64,000 bases of DNA from NCBI GenBank assembly GCA_963757125.1, contig CAVWQP010000004.1, positions 434,001-498,000 of the forward strand. The letters are read 5' to 3'. Shown one piece after another: positions 17,483 through 25,286 of the stretch. Numbering within the stretch: position 1 is the stretch's first letter; every line of letters begins with the position of its first letter. Under the pieces are notes generated by a model, which did not search any database, had not been told where the DNA came from, and saw nothing but the letters and a program-made list of their open reading frames with translations. The stretch is from CAVVSD01 sp963757125 (lineage in GTDB: Bacteria > Actinomycetota > Thermoleophilia > Solirubrobacterales > Solirubrobacteraceae). A program made the translations under genes and the position numbers.

Positions 17483-18676
17483 ATGAGCATCACCACCGAC
17501 AACGAGACGGTCGATGCCGTCGCACGCGCCCGCGCGCTGCACGGACTCGTCGACGAGCAGGCCGCCGCCTCCGAGGACCTCGGTCAGCTGACGCCCGACA
17601 TCGACGACGCGCTGCACGCGCAGGGCCTGTACGGCATCTGGATCCCGAAGTCCCTCGGCGGCCTCGAGCTCGATCCGATCACGTCGCTCGAGGTCCTCGA
17701 GACGGTGTCGTACGCGCAGCCGTCCGCCGGCTGGGTTCTCATGGCCGCCGGCCTGTCGGTCGGCACCGGCGCCGCCTACCTCGGCGACAACGCGATCGAG
17801 GAGATCTTCACCGACGTCGAGCGCTGGCCGATCATCGCCGGCCAGGGCACGCGGCCCGGCACCGCCAAGCAGGTCGAGGGCGGCCTGGAGATCAGCGGCG
17901 ACTGGAGCTTCGCCTCCGGAATCAAGCACGCCCAGTACATCCACACCGCCGTCATCGTCGAGGAGACCGGCGAGTTCCGCATCTGCGTCGTGCCGGTCGA
18001 GAAGGCCAATCTCGAGTGGGACTCGTGGGACGTGCTCGGCCTCCGCGCGACGGGGTCCATCGACTACACGATGCGCAACGTCTTCGTGCCCGACGGCTTC
18101 TCGCACCCCGGCCTCGCGCAGGAGTCCACGCGCGGCGGCTCGCTCTACAAGCTCGGCATCATCCAGCTCGCGATGGTCTGCCACTCGGGCTGGGCGCTCG
18201 GCGTCGGCCGCCGCATCCTCGACGAGCTCGCCGGGATGGCGCAGGCGAAGGCCGGCCGCGCCGGGCAGATCGCCGAGAGCGACGCCTTCCAGATGGGCTA
18301 CGCCGAGGCCGAGGCGAAGTTCCGCGCCGCGCGGGCCCTCATCTTCGAGTCCTTCCGCGACGCCTGGGCGACCCTGGAGAGCGGCGAGCAGCTGTCGACC
18401 CGCCAGGCCACGCTGCTGCGCGTCGGGCTGTCGCACGTCACGTGGACGGTCAACGAGGTCTCGGAGTTCGCCTACCGCAACGGCGGCACGACCGCGCTGC
18501 GCGGCGGCACGATGCAGCGGCTGTTCCGCGACGTCCACGCGGGCACGCAGCACATCACGAGCGCTCCGGGCGTCATCAAGGCCGCCGGCAAGGAGCTCGC
18601 CGGCCTCGCGCCCGACAGCCAGTGGGTGTTCCTGGACATCGTCGGGCAGGACGCCGCCGCGCCCGCCGGGCACTGA
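17483..18676 (+). CDS. Acyl-CoA dehydrogenase-fold flavoprotein (flavin-dependent monooxygenase type)
   Basis: 397 residues. GLYGIWIPKSLGGLELDP, the FAD-region SGDWSFASGIKHAQY and a C-terminal domain of PF08028 type (VGLSHVTWTVNEVSEFAYRNGG, then LFRDVHAGTQHITSAPGV) place it with HsaA/DszC-like two-component monooxygenases rather than true dehydrogenases. The C-terminal catalytic Glu region of dehydrogenases is absent. It would need reduced flavin from a separate reductase; none is adjacent. RBS GAGGAGAG precedes the ATG. Substrate unknown. Confidence 0.7.
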   Translation: MSITTDNETVDAVARARALHGLVDEQAAASEDLGQLTPDIDDALHAQGLYGIWIPKSLGGLELDPITSLEVLETVSYAQPSAGWVLMAAGLSVGTGAAYLGDNAIEEIFTDVERWPIIAGQGTRPGTAKQVEGGLEISGDWSFASGIKHAQYIHTAVIVEETGEFRICVVPVEKANLEWDSWDVLGLRATGSIDYTMRNVFVPDGFSHPGLAQESTRGGSLYKLGIIQLAMVCHSGWALGVGRRILDELAGMAQAKAGRAGQIAESDAFQMGYAEAEAKFRAARALIFESFRDAWATLESGEQLSTRQATLLRVGLSHVTWTVNEVSEFAYRNGGTTALRGGTMQRLFRDVHAGTQHITSAPGVIKAAGKELAGLAPDSQWVFLDIVGQDAAAPAGH

Positions 18677-18685
18677 CCTCGCCGC

Positions 18686-19336
18686 TCAGGGCCGCTGCGT
18701 GGGCACCAGCACGGTGACACGCAGCGGCTCGCCGGCCCAGCCGCGCTCGGCGAAGGTCCGCGCGGCGTAGGGCCGCCCGCCGACCTGCACCGCGCCCGCC
18801 TGCGCGGGCATCGGCTGATGCAGGAGCGCCACCGGACGCGCCTCGGCGTGCCCGTCCGCGCCGTGCACGACGATCGCCTGGCCCGTGAGGCGGTGGAAGA
18901 GCTTCACGTAGCCGACCACGTCCTGGACGGAGGCGCTGACGACCGCGCCGCGGGTCCCCGGCACCGCCTTCGCGGCCGGGGCCACGACGAAGCGTCCGCC
19001 GACGTCGACCAGCGGGTCGGCCCCGCGCTGGAGGCTCAGCCGCACGACGTGGCGGCCGGGAAGGAACAGCTCGCGCAACGCCGCCGAGCGCAGCGCCCGC
19101 GGCGCGCCGGACCGCGCGGCCGCGGTGAGGCGCGGGTCCTTCGCGAGGCGCCGCGCCGCCGCCCGCGCGACCGTTCCGCCGGCCTCGAGCGCGTAGAGCC
19201 GGCGCGCGACGTCCACGTAGGCGTCGAGCCTCGCACCGTCCGGCGGCTGGGAGGCGGCGCCGTCGGAGCCGGCGGTCGCGACGAGAGCGGCGGCGGCCAG
19301 GGCGGCCGGGACGAGCAGGAGCAGGCGACGGGGCAT
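18686..19336 (-). CDS. Secreted hypothetical protein, possible extracytoplasmic sensor-like domain
   Basis: 216 residues from the ATG at 19336. Signal segment RRLLLLVPAALAAAALVATA, then a helix (YVDVARRLYALEAGGTVARA) and a mixed alpha/beta region with VVSASVQDVVGYVKLFHRLT and IVVHGADGHAEA. The helix followed by a small alpha/beta domain recalls Cache/PDC sensing domains, but I cannot assign a family. Divergent from the mannosyltransferase gene across a region with three CCCAACA/G repeats, so the two are likely co-regulated. Confidence 0.6.
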   Translation of the reverse strand: MPRRLLLLVPAALAAAALVATAGSDGAASQPPDGARLDAYVDVARRLYALEAGGTVARAAARRLAKDPRLTAAARSGAPRALRSAALRELFLPGRHVVRLSLQRGADPLVDVGGRFVVAPAAKAVPGTRGAVVSASVQDVVGYVKLFHRLTGQAIVVHGADGHAEARPVALLHQPMPAQAGAVQVGGRPYAARTFAERGWAGEPLRVTVLVPTQRP

Positions 19337-19411
19337 CCGCGCAGGCTCGCGCCCGCGCCTGTGGGCGACGTCGCGCAGTCGTGGTCGACCCGTGCGCGCC
19401 CCGCACGGTCC

Positions 19412-19440
19412 CCCAACACGATCCCAACACTCGCCCAACG
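19412..19440 (-). promoter_or_regulatory. Three direct repeats (CCCAACA/G) at 11-bp spacing: candidate response-regulator site
   Basis: CCCAACA starts at 19412 and 19423 and CCCAACG at 19434, exactly 11 bp apart, in the divergent promoter of the secreted protein and the mannosyltransferase. A 7-bp unit plus 4-bp spacer is the classical OmpR/PhoB box geometry. The reverse complement, TGTTGGG, recurs in front of the response regulator gene near 24.5 kb. Confidence 0.6.
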
Positions 19441-19485
19441 ACCCGTTGTCGCACCGCTTGCCGCCCGGGCGGACGGTGGACCGGC

Positions 19486-20940
19486 ATGGCCACCACTGCG
19501 CTCCCCGGCGTCCGCGCCCTCCCTCCAAGCGCCGGGCGCGCGACCCTTCCACGCTCGCCCGTGCCAGCGGTCGTCGGGGGCGCAGGGTGTGCCGCGGTCC
19601 TCCTGTCCAGCGCGTGGCTCGCGGTCGCTGCCGCCGCAGGCCCGTCGCAGCTCTCGCCGCCCACGCGCCGCCCCGGCGGTGACGTCGGCTGGCTGCTGGG
19701 GCCGCTGCACGGCGTCCTCGCCTGGCCGGTGGGCAGCGTCGCCGACCTGCACCGGTGGCTGCTCATCGCGACGGCCGTCGCGACCGGCGGCTGGATCCTC
19801 GCCTGGGCCGGCGCGCCCGCGCTGGGCACGCGCGTCGTCCTCTGCGTGAGCGGTGCCGCCCAGGCACTGCTGCTGCTCGGGCCGCCGCAGCCGCTCACCG
19901 ACGTCTTCAACTACGTCCTCTACGGCCGGATGGACGCGCTGTACGGCCTCGATCCCTACCGGGTCGTGCCGCGGCTGGCGTTGGGCGACCCGGTCTACGG
20001 CCTCGCCAACTGGCACGGGTTGCGCTCGCCCTACGGCCCGCTCTTCACGCTGGCGTTCACGGGGCTGGGGCACGTGCCGCCGGCCGCGGACCTGTGGACG
20101 TGGAAGGTCGTCGTCGGCGTCTCGAGCGTGGCGACGGTCGCGCTCACCGCCTCGATGGCTCGCCGCCTGGGCCGGAATCCCGCGCGGGCCGCGGCGCTGC
20201 TCGGGCTGAGCCCGGTGCTCGTGCTGGCGGAGGTCGGCGGGGAGCACCAGGACGCGCCTGCGCTGCTGTGCATCGTGGCGGCGGCGTGGTGTCTCGTGCG
20301 CGGTCGCGGCGCGGTCTCCTCCGCCCGGCTGGACGCGGCGGCGGGCGCGCTCGTCGTCCTCGCCGCGGCGATCAAGCCGTCGCTGGCGATCGTCGCGCCG
20401 ATCGTCGTGCTCGGCGCGACGCGGCGACCATGGGCGCTCGCGGGGCTGGCCGGGGCGGGCGTCGTCGCGGGGCTCGCCGACCTCGCGGCGTTCGGCGGCG
20501 CGCTGCCCGACCTCGGCACCCAGGCGTCGCTCGTCACCCCGCTGTCGCTGCCCAACCTGCTCGGGCTGGCGGGCGGCCACGGCGGGGCCGACGCCGCGGT
20601 GCGCGGCGCCGCGCGCATCGTGCTCGAGGCCGTCGTCGTGCTCGCATCGGCCGCGGTGCTCCTGCGCCGCGACCGGGCGCTGCCCGCGATGGCGGTCGTC
20701 CTCGTCGCCGCGGTCCTCGCCCTCCCCTGGGTCATGCCGTGGTACCTCGTGTGGGCGCTGCCGTTCCTCGCGCTGGCCCGCGCGCGCGTCGGAGCGCCGG
20801 TCGCGATCGTCGTCGCGGTGTGGCTCATCGTGGGCGGGCTGCCGCAGGAGACGGCGGTGCTGCACTGGGCCGGGTACGTTCCGACGCACCACGCCACCGG
20901 GCGGGCGAATCACCAGCGAGTGGAGAACCTGCTGCGATGA
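19486..20940 (+). CDS. Polyprenol-phosphate-mannose-dependent mannosyltransferase-like membrane protein (GT87/MptA-B type)
   Basis: 484 residues from the ATG at 19486, with roughly 11-13 membrane segments. LTDVFNYVLYGRMDALYGLD followed by PY and SPYGPLFTLAF is the GT-C signature region of actinobacterial MptA/MptB/PimE-like enzymes, with the acidic residue in the first extracytoplasmic loop. IKPSLAIVAPIVVL is also typical. Transfers mannose (or another sugar) from a polyprenyl phosphate donor to an envelope lipoglycan on the outer membrane face. The stop overlaps the GtrA gene (ATGA). Confidence 0.75.
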   Translation: MATTALPGVRALPPSAGRATLPRSPVPAVVGGAGCAAVLLSSAWLAVAAAAGPSQLSPPTRRPGGDVGWLLGPLHGVLAWPVGSVADLHRWLLIATAVATGGWILAWAGAPALGTRVVLCVSGAAQALLLLGPPQPLTDVFNYVLYGRMDALYGLDPYRVVPRLALGDPVYGLANWHGLRSPYGPLFTLAFTGLGHVPPAADLWTWKVVVGVSSVATVALTASMARRLGRNPARAAALLGLSPVLVLAEVGGEHQDAPALLCIVAAAWCLVRGRGAVSSARLDAAAGALVVLAAAIKPSLAIVAPIVVLGATRRPWALAGLAGAGVVAGLADLAAFGGALPDLGTQASLVTPLSLPNLLGLAGGHGGADAAVRGAARIVLEAVVVLASAAVLLRRDRALPAMAVVLVAAVLALPWVMPWYLVWALPFLALARARVGAPVAIVVAVWLIVGGLPQETAVLHWAGYVPTHHATGRANHQRVENLLR

Positions 20941-21302
20941 AGGAGCTCGCCCGCGTCGCCCGCTACGCGCTCGTGGGCGTCTCCAACACCGTGATCACCT
21001 TCCTCGCCTACACCCTGCTCGTCGGCGCCGGCATCGCCGCCCCCGCGGCGTCGGCAGCCGGGTTCGCGCTCGGCGCGGTGAACGGCTACCAGCTCAACCG
21101 CCGCTGGACGTTCCGCACGTCCGGCCGGGTCGGGCGCTACGTCGCGGTGCAGGCGGTCGGCGCCGCAGCGAGCGCGGCCGGCGTCGCACTCGCACGCGGC
21201 GACGGGCTGCCCCGCGTGCCCGCCGAGCTCGTCGTCCTGCCCGTCGTCACACTCCTGACCTACGTGTTGGCCCGCACCCTCGTGTTCGCCCAGGCCGCGT
21301 GA
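20937..21302 (+). CDS. GtrA family membrane protein
   Basis: 121 residues with four membrane segments. RYALVGVSNTVITFLAYTLL and NGYQLNRRWTF are GtrA family (PF04138) signatures. These proteins are thought to flip or handle polyprenyl-phosphate sugars. That fits its position between a GT-C transferase (4-bp overlap) and the DPM-like synthase downstream. The stop overlaps the GTG of the next gene (GTGA at 21299). Confidence 0.85.
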   Translation: MKELARVARYALVGVSNTVITFLAYTLLVGAGIAAPAASAAGFALGAVNGYQLNRRWTFRTSGRVGRYVAVQAVGAAASAAGVALARGDGLPRVPAELVVLPVVTLLTYVLARTLVFAQAA

Positions 21303-22202
21303 GTTCTCGCGCGATCCTGACGCTCGGCGGCGCTCGTCGTCGTGCTGTCCGTCGCCGGGATGGCGGCCGCGGCGCTGCACCACAACTCGGCCTCGGACGC
21401 CGCCGCCGCGTCGTGCGCGCCGATGTCACCCGGGACGCACCGCATCACCGTCGAGGCGGGGCGCGCGCCGGTCGTCGTCCACATCCCGCCGAAGCTGCTC
21501 ACGGGCGCGCCGCTCGTCCTCGCGCTGCCGGGCGCAGGGCAGACCGCACGCGACTTCGCGTCCTACACGGGCTACTCGCGGCTCGCCGACTCCGAGCGGA
21601 TGGCGGTGGCGTACGCCACCGCCTCGGGCGCGCGCCCGCTGTGGAACGTCACCGACCACATCCCCGGGCACGAGCAGGACGTGCCGTACCTGCGCGCGGT
21701 GATCCCCGCGGTGGTCAAGGCGGCGTGCGCCGACCCGGCACGCGTCGGCGTCACCGGCGTCTCCAACGGCGGTGGCATGAGCGCGCGGATGGCCTGCGAC
21801 GCGGCCGATCTCATCGCCGCCGCGGCGCCCGTCGCCGGCGGCTACGGGGCGCTGCCCGACTGCCGGCCGTCGCGCCCGGTGCCGATCCTCGAGATCCACG
21901 GGACCGCCGACGAGATCGTGCCCTACCGCGGCAAGGGAAGCCCGGTGCGCGGCGATGTCGCCTCGTTCCTGGAGCAGTGGCGAAGGCTCGACGGCTGCAC
22001 CGGCACGCCGGGCGTGCGCAGCGTCGGCGACGACGTCCAGGAGGTGCGCTCAGCGCACTGCGCGGGCGGGACCGAGGTGGTCCACGATCGCGTCGAGGGA
22101 GCTCCACACGGGTGGCCGGGCGGCAGCGACATCACGAGTGGCGCGGACCCGTTCTCCTCGACGCGCCGGACGTTCGACTTCCTGACGTCGTTCCGCCGCT
22201 GA
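21299..22202 (+). CDS. Secreted esterase, PHB-depolymerase/feruloyl-esterase-like (N-terminal frameshift)
   Basis: The body (from about 21342) has the alpha/beta-hydrolase features LVLALPGAGQTARDFASYTG, the nucleophile elbow VTGVSNGGGMSARMAC and a terminal His (EGAPHGWPGG), as in LpqC/PHB-depolymerase esterases (PF10503 type). The expected start is the GTG at 21299 coupled to gtrA (GTGA). It reads MSSRAILTLGGA and then needs a one-base shift near 21325-21340 to continue as LVVVLSVAGMAAAA, which together make a good signal peptide. Without correction the start would be GTG 21342, with a truncated leader. The 3' end overlaps the convergent GT39 gene by 71 bp. Confidence 0.7.
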
Positions 22203-23766
22203 CGTCCCAGGCCAGGCCCGGCGACGGCTGACCCAGCCGGCGGGAGACGTCGGTCCCGTGCGCGCGGATCCACGCCTCTGCGGGGGTGCAGCCGCGACCC
22301 GTGGCCCCGCAGGCGCCGCCGAGGAGGGCGGAGCGGACCCCGTCGCCGGCGAGCCCGGCCGGCGTGACGAGCGGATGGCGGCCGGCGGCGAGGAACACCA
22401 CGCCGCGGTCGCCGGCCGCGACGAGCTGCGCGCCGCGCGCGACCGCCGACGTGGCGATCCTGCCGCCCCGCGCGTGCTCCCAGGCGGACAACGCCGCGAC
22501 GCGTCCGGGCGGCAGCGCGCCCGGCGTCCCGGAGTCCTCGACACCGTGGGCGACCGCCCCCACGGAGACGACGAGCGCGGCGAGGAGCACCGCGCCGGCC
22601 GCCGCGAGCACCCAGCGGCGCGCGGCGAGCACCGCGCCGGCGCCGAGGACCGCGGCGATCGCCGGGTCCACGCCCTCGAGGTAGCGCGGTCGCAGCCCGC
22701 CCTGCGCGGAGGCCAGCACGACGCCCGTCGCCAGCCACGCGAGCAGCCCCCACCATCCGGCACGGGCGGCGCGCTCGCGCGGCACGAGGCCCCGCACGAG
22801 CACGAGGCCGGCGACGAGCAGCGCCGCGGCGAGCTCGAGCCCCACGCGCAGGCCCAGCCCGCCGCGCGGCTCGAACAGCCGCAGCGGCCCCGCCGCGGCC
22901 GGGACGCGCGCGAGCGAGGCCGCGCTCGCCGCGGGCCGTGCGTGCTGGCTCAGCCGCCCGATCCCGTCGTAGACGAACGCCGCGTTCCACGCCGACCCGT
23001 CCGTCGAGCCGTAGGCCCACGGCAGGTGCCCGCCGCCGAGCAGCGGCAGCGCGACGAGCCACGCGAGCGCCGCGGCGACCAGGACCGCGCCTGCGCCCGC
23101 GAGGGCCGGCCGGCCGCGCGGCAGCCCGAGCCACGCCATGAGCGCGAGGCCCGGCGCGGCGACGAGCCCCTCGAACGGCTTGACCTCGAACGTCAGCCCG
23201 AGCGCGAGGCCCGCGACGAGCAGGAGCCACGGCTGTCGCGAGCGGACCGCCCGCGCGACGGCGGCGAGCGCCACGACGTCGAGCGCGGCGACGACGCTGT
23301 CCATCGTGTCGCTGCGGGAAGTGATGACCGCGATCGGCAGGACCGCGAGCGCGATCGCCCCGGCCAGACCGGCGGCGCGTCCGAAGAGCGTGCGGAGCGC
23401 GTCGTACAGCGCGACCACGGCCACGCAGCCGGCGATCGCGGCCGGCAGGTGCAGCCCGACCGAGCCGAAGCCGACGACCTTCGTCGCCGCGACCTGCAGC
23501 CACAGGTAGCCGGGCGGCTTGTCGACCGCGACGGACGCGGCGGGATCGATCGCGCCGGTGAGGAAGGCGTGCCAGGAGCCGCCCATCGTGCGGACCGCCC
23601 CGTCGTAGAACGGATCGTCGGCCACGCTCCCCAGGCCGGGCAGCCGCAGCAGCCCGGCCAGCGTGACGAGCAGCGCGGCGTCAGTGATGCAGGAGACGGC
23701 CCTGCGGCGCGGCGCGGCCCTGTCTTTCGCTCCTCCGCAGCTCCCGCAGGAGCGCGCGGCGCTCAC
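22132..23766 (-). CDS. GT39/ArnT-like glycosyltransferase membrane protein
   Basis: Up to 544 residues, about 11 membrane segments. DDPFYDGAVR in the first extracytoplasmic loop and VDKPPGYLWLQ shortly after are the signature of the PMT/ArnT GT-C family. A C-terminal soluble domain with PLVTPAGLAGDGVRSALLG follows. Uses a polyprenyl-phosphate sugar to glycosylate an envelope acceptor. The start is uncertain: the frame opens at a GTG at 23766, overlapping the upstream synthase by 86 bp, and the first membrane helix begins only after about 28 residues. Confidence 0.7.
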   Translation of the reverse strand: MSAARSCGSCGGAKDRAAPRRRAVSCITDAALLVTLAGLLRLPGLGSVADDPFYDGAVRTMGGSWHAFLTGAIDPAASVAVDKPPGYLWLQVAATKVVGFGSVGLHLPAAIAGCVAVVALYDALRTLFGRAAGLAGAIALAVLPIAVITSRSDTMDSVVAALDVVALAAVARAVRSRQPWLLLVAGLALGLTFEVKPFEGLVAAPGLALMAWLGLPRGRPALAGAGAVLVAAALAWLVALPLLGGGHLPWAYGSTDGSAWNAAFVYDGIGRLSQHARPAASAASLARVPAAAGPLRLFEPRGGLGLRVGLELAAALLVAGLVLVRGLVPRERAARAGWWGLLAWLATGVVLASAQGGLRPRYLEGVDPAIAAVLGAGAVLAARRWVLAAAGAVLLAALVVSVGAVAHGVEDSGTPGALPPGRVAALSAWEHARGGRIATSAVARGAQLVAAGDRGVVFLAAGRHPLVTPAGLAGDGVRSALLGGACGATGRGCTPAEAWIRAHGTDVSRRLGQPSPGLAWDVSGGTTSGSRTSGASRRTGPRHS

Positions 23767-24478
23767 GGAACGCCCGGGCCACGACCGAGGCGTCGCCCCC
23801 GGTCGACTCGCCCGCGGTCCGCGGCCGGTGGTGGACCCCCATCTCGGCGATCTCCCATCCGTCGCGCACGCCGCGGGCGAGCAGCTCCGCCGAGACCATC
23901 GCCCCGTCGGACGTGAGCTCGATCCTGCGGACCGAGCGGGTCCTGACGAGCTTGAACGCGCAGTCGACGTCCATCACCCCGAAGCCGAACGTCCGGCGCG
24001 TGAGCCAGCTCCACGCGCGACCGGCGGCGCGGCGGCCGAGCCCGTCCTGGCGATCGATGCGGTAGCCGGCGACGAGGTCGTGGCCGGAGGCGAGCGGCAG
24101 CAGGCCGACGAGCTCGGCCAGGTCGAACTGGCGGTCGCCGTCGGTCAGCAGGATCCACGGCATCCGCGCCGCCTCGATCCCGGAGCGCACGGCGGCGCCG
24201 TAGCCGCGGTTGGCGGGGTGCACGACGACGCGGACGCGCTCGTCGGCGGCGGCGAGCGCCTCGGCGCGCTCGCGCGTGGCGTCCGTGGAGCCGTCGTCGA
24301 CGACGACGACCTCCACGCCGCTGGCGCACAGCTCGGCGGCGGCGAGCGCCTCCGCGACGGCGGGTCCGACGTTGTCCTCCTCGTCGAGGCAGGGAAGGAC
24401 GACGGTCAGGCCGGGGAGCCGCAGATCGGCCGGGACGGCCGGTGCGTGGGAATCGACGACGAGGGTCATGGCGGCCAT
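23681..24478 (-). CDS. GT2 polyprenyl-phosphate sugar synthase (DPM-like)
   Basis: 265 residues (ATG 24478; 24469 also possible). LTVVLPCLDEEDNVGPAVAE, EVVVVDDGSTDATRERAEAL and WILLTDGDRQFDLAELVGLL are the dolichol-phosphate-mannose-synthase hallmarks, and FGFGVMDVDCAFKLVRT follows. No C-terminal membrane helices. Makes the polyprenyl-phosphate sugar used by the neighbouring GT39 and GT87-type enzymes; GtrA would handle its translocation. Divergent from the response regulator across the repeat-bearing promoter. Confidence 0.85.
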   Translation of the reverse strand: MAAMTLVVDSHAPAVPADLRLPGLTVVLPCLDEEDNVGPAVAEALAAAELCASGVEVVVVDDGSTDATRERAEALAAADERVRVVVHPANRGYGAAVRSGIEAARMPWILLTDGDRQFDLAELVGLLPLASGHDLVAGYRIDRQDGLGRRAAGRAWSWLTRRTFGFGVMDVDCAFKLVRTRSVRRIELTSDGAMVSAELLARGVRDGWEIAEMGVHHRPRTAGESTGGDASVVARAFRERRALLRELRRSERQGRAAPQGRLLHH

Positions 24479-24524
24479 GCTGCGCCCGCGCGCTGAGCCG
24501 CCCACAAGGCGCCGGTTTCCCCGC

Positions 24525-24552
24525 CGTTGCGGCGTGTTGGGAGTCCGTTGGG
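24525..24552 (+). promoter_or_regulatory. Direct repeats of (T/C)GTTGGG at 11 bp: candidate autoregulatory site
   Basis: TGTTGGG (24535-24541) and CGTTGGG (24546-24552) are 11 bp apart, and a weaker CGTTGCG lies at 24525-24531. This is the reverse complement of the repeats at 19412-19440. It lies between the DPM-like gene and the response regulator, 44 bp before the regulator's ATG, so the regulator probably controls itself and both flanks. Confidence 0.6.
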
Positions 24553-24595
24553 AGATCGCTGCGACCGCGTTCGCCCGAGCTACCGTGCACCACAC

Positions 24596-25286
24596 ATGTG
24601 CGCGCGCATCCTGCTCGTCGAGGACGACGACGACCTCCGGGACGTCCTGGCCGGCGCGCTGCTCGCCGAGGGTCACGACGTCCGCGCGGTGGCCGACGGC
24701 GAGGCGGCGCTCGACGCGCTCGCAGCCGATCGCCACGAGCTCGTCCTGCTCGATCTCGGCCTCGGCCCCCGCGGGCCGGACGGCATCGGCGTGTGCCGCC
24801 GCCTGCGCGCGTCGGACATCGAGCCGTTCGTCATGGTCCTCACCGCGCGCGGCGACGAGGCCGACATCGTGTTGGCGCTCGAGGCCGGCGCCGACGACTA
24901 CGTCCGCAAGCCCGTCGGCATCGCCGAGCTGCGCAGCCGGGTGCGCGCCGCGCTCCGGCGCCTGTCGGTCCCGGCCGTGGAGCGCGGCTCTCTGCGCAGC
25001 GGCGCGCTCGAGCTCGACGCGGACGCCCGGACGGTCCGGCTGGGAGGGCGCCGAGCTGCTGCTCACGCCGTCGGAGTTCGCGGTGCTCGAGGCCCTCATG
25101 CACGCGGCGGGCGGCGTGCGCTCGCGCGTCGAGCTCGTCCGGGCGATCTTCGGCGACGACGCCTTCCGCGACCCACGCGCGATCGACGTGCACGTCCACC
25201 ACCTGCGGGAGAAGCTCAGCGAGGCCGGGGGCGACCCGGCCGCGATCGCGACCGTCCGCGGCGCGGGGTACCGGCTGGCGGCATGA
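24596..25286 (+). CDS. OmpR/PhoB family response regulator (frameshifted)
   Basis: Receiver: ILLVEDDDDLRDVLAGALLA with the acidic pocket, phospho-Asp53 in LVLLDLGLG, a Thr in VLTARG and Lys105 in YVRKPVG. The winged-helix domain (LLLTPSEFAVLEALMHAAGG ... VHHLREKLSEAG ... VRGAGYRL) is in the next frame. The break lies in GGGAGGGCGCC at 25042-25050, where one extra G explains it. Length is 3n+1, giving 229 residues when corrected, the normal family size. The stop overlaps the kinase ATG. Likely controls the envelope glycosylation genes through the TGTTGGG repeats. Confidence 0.8.

Noticed and set aside
25042..25050. Programmed frameshifting in the response regulator.
   Set aside because: No slippery heptamer or downstream structure is apparent, and six other genes show the same single-base defect, so a sequence error is the simpler reading.
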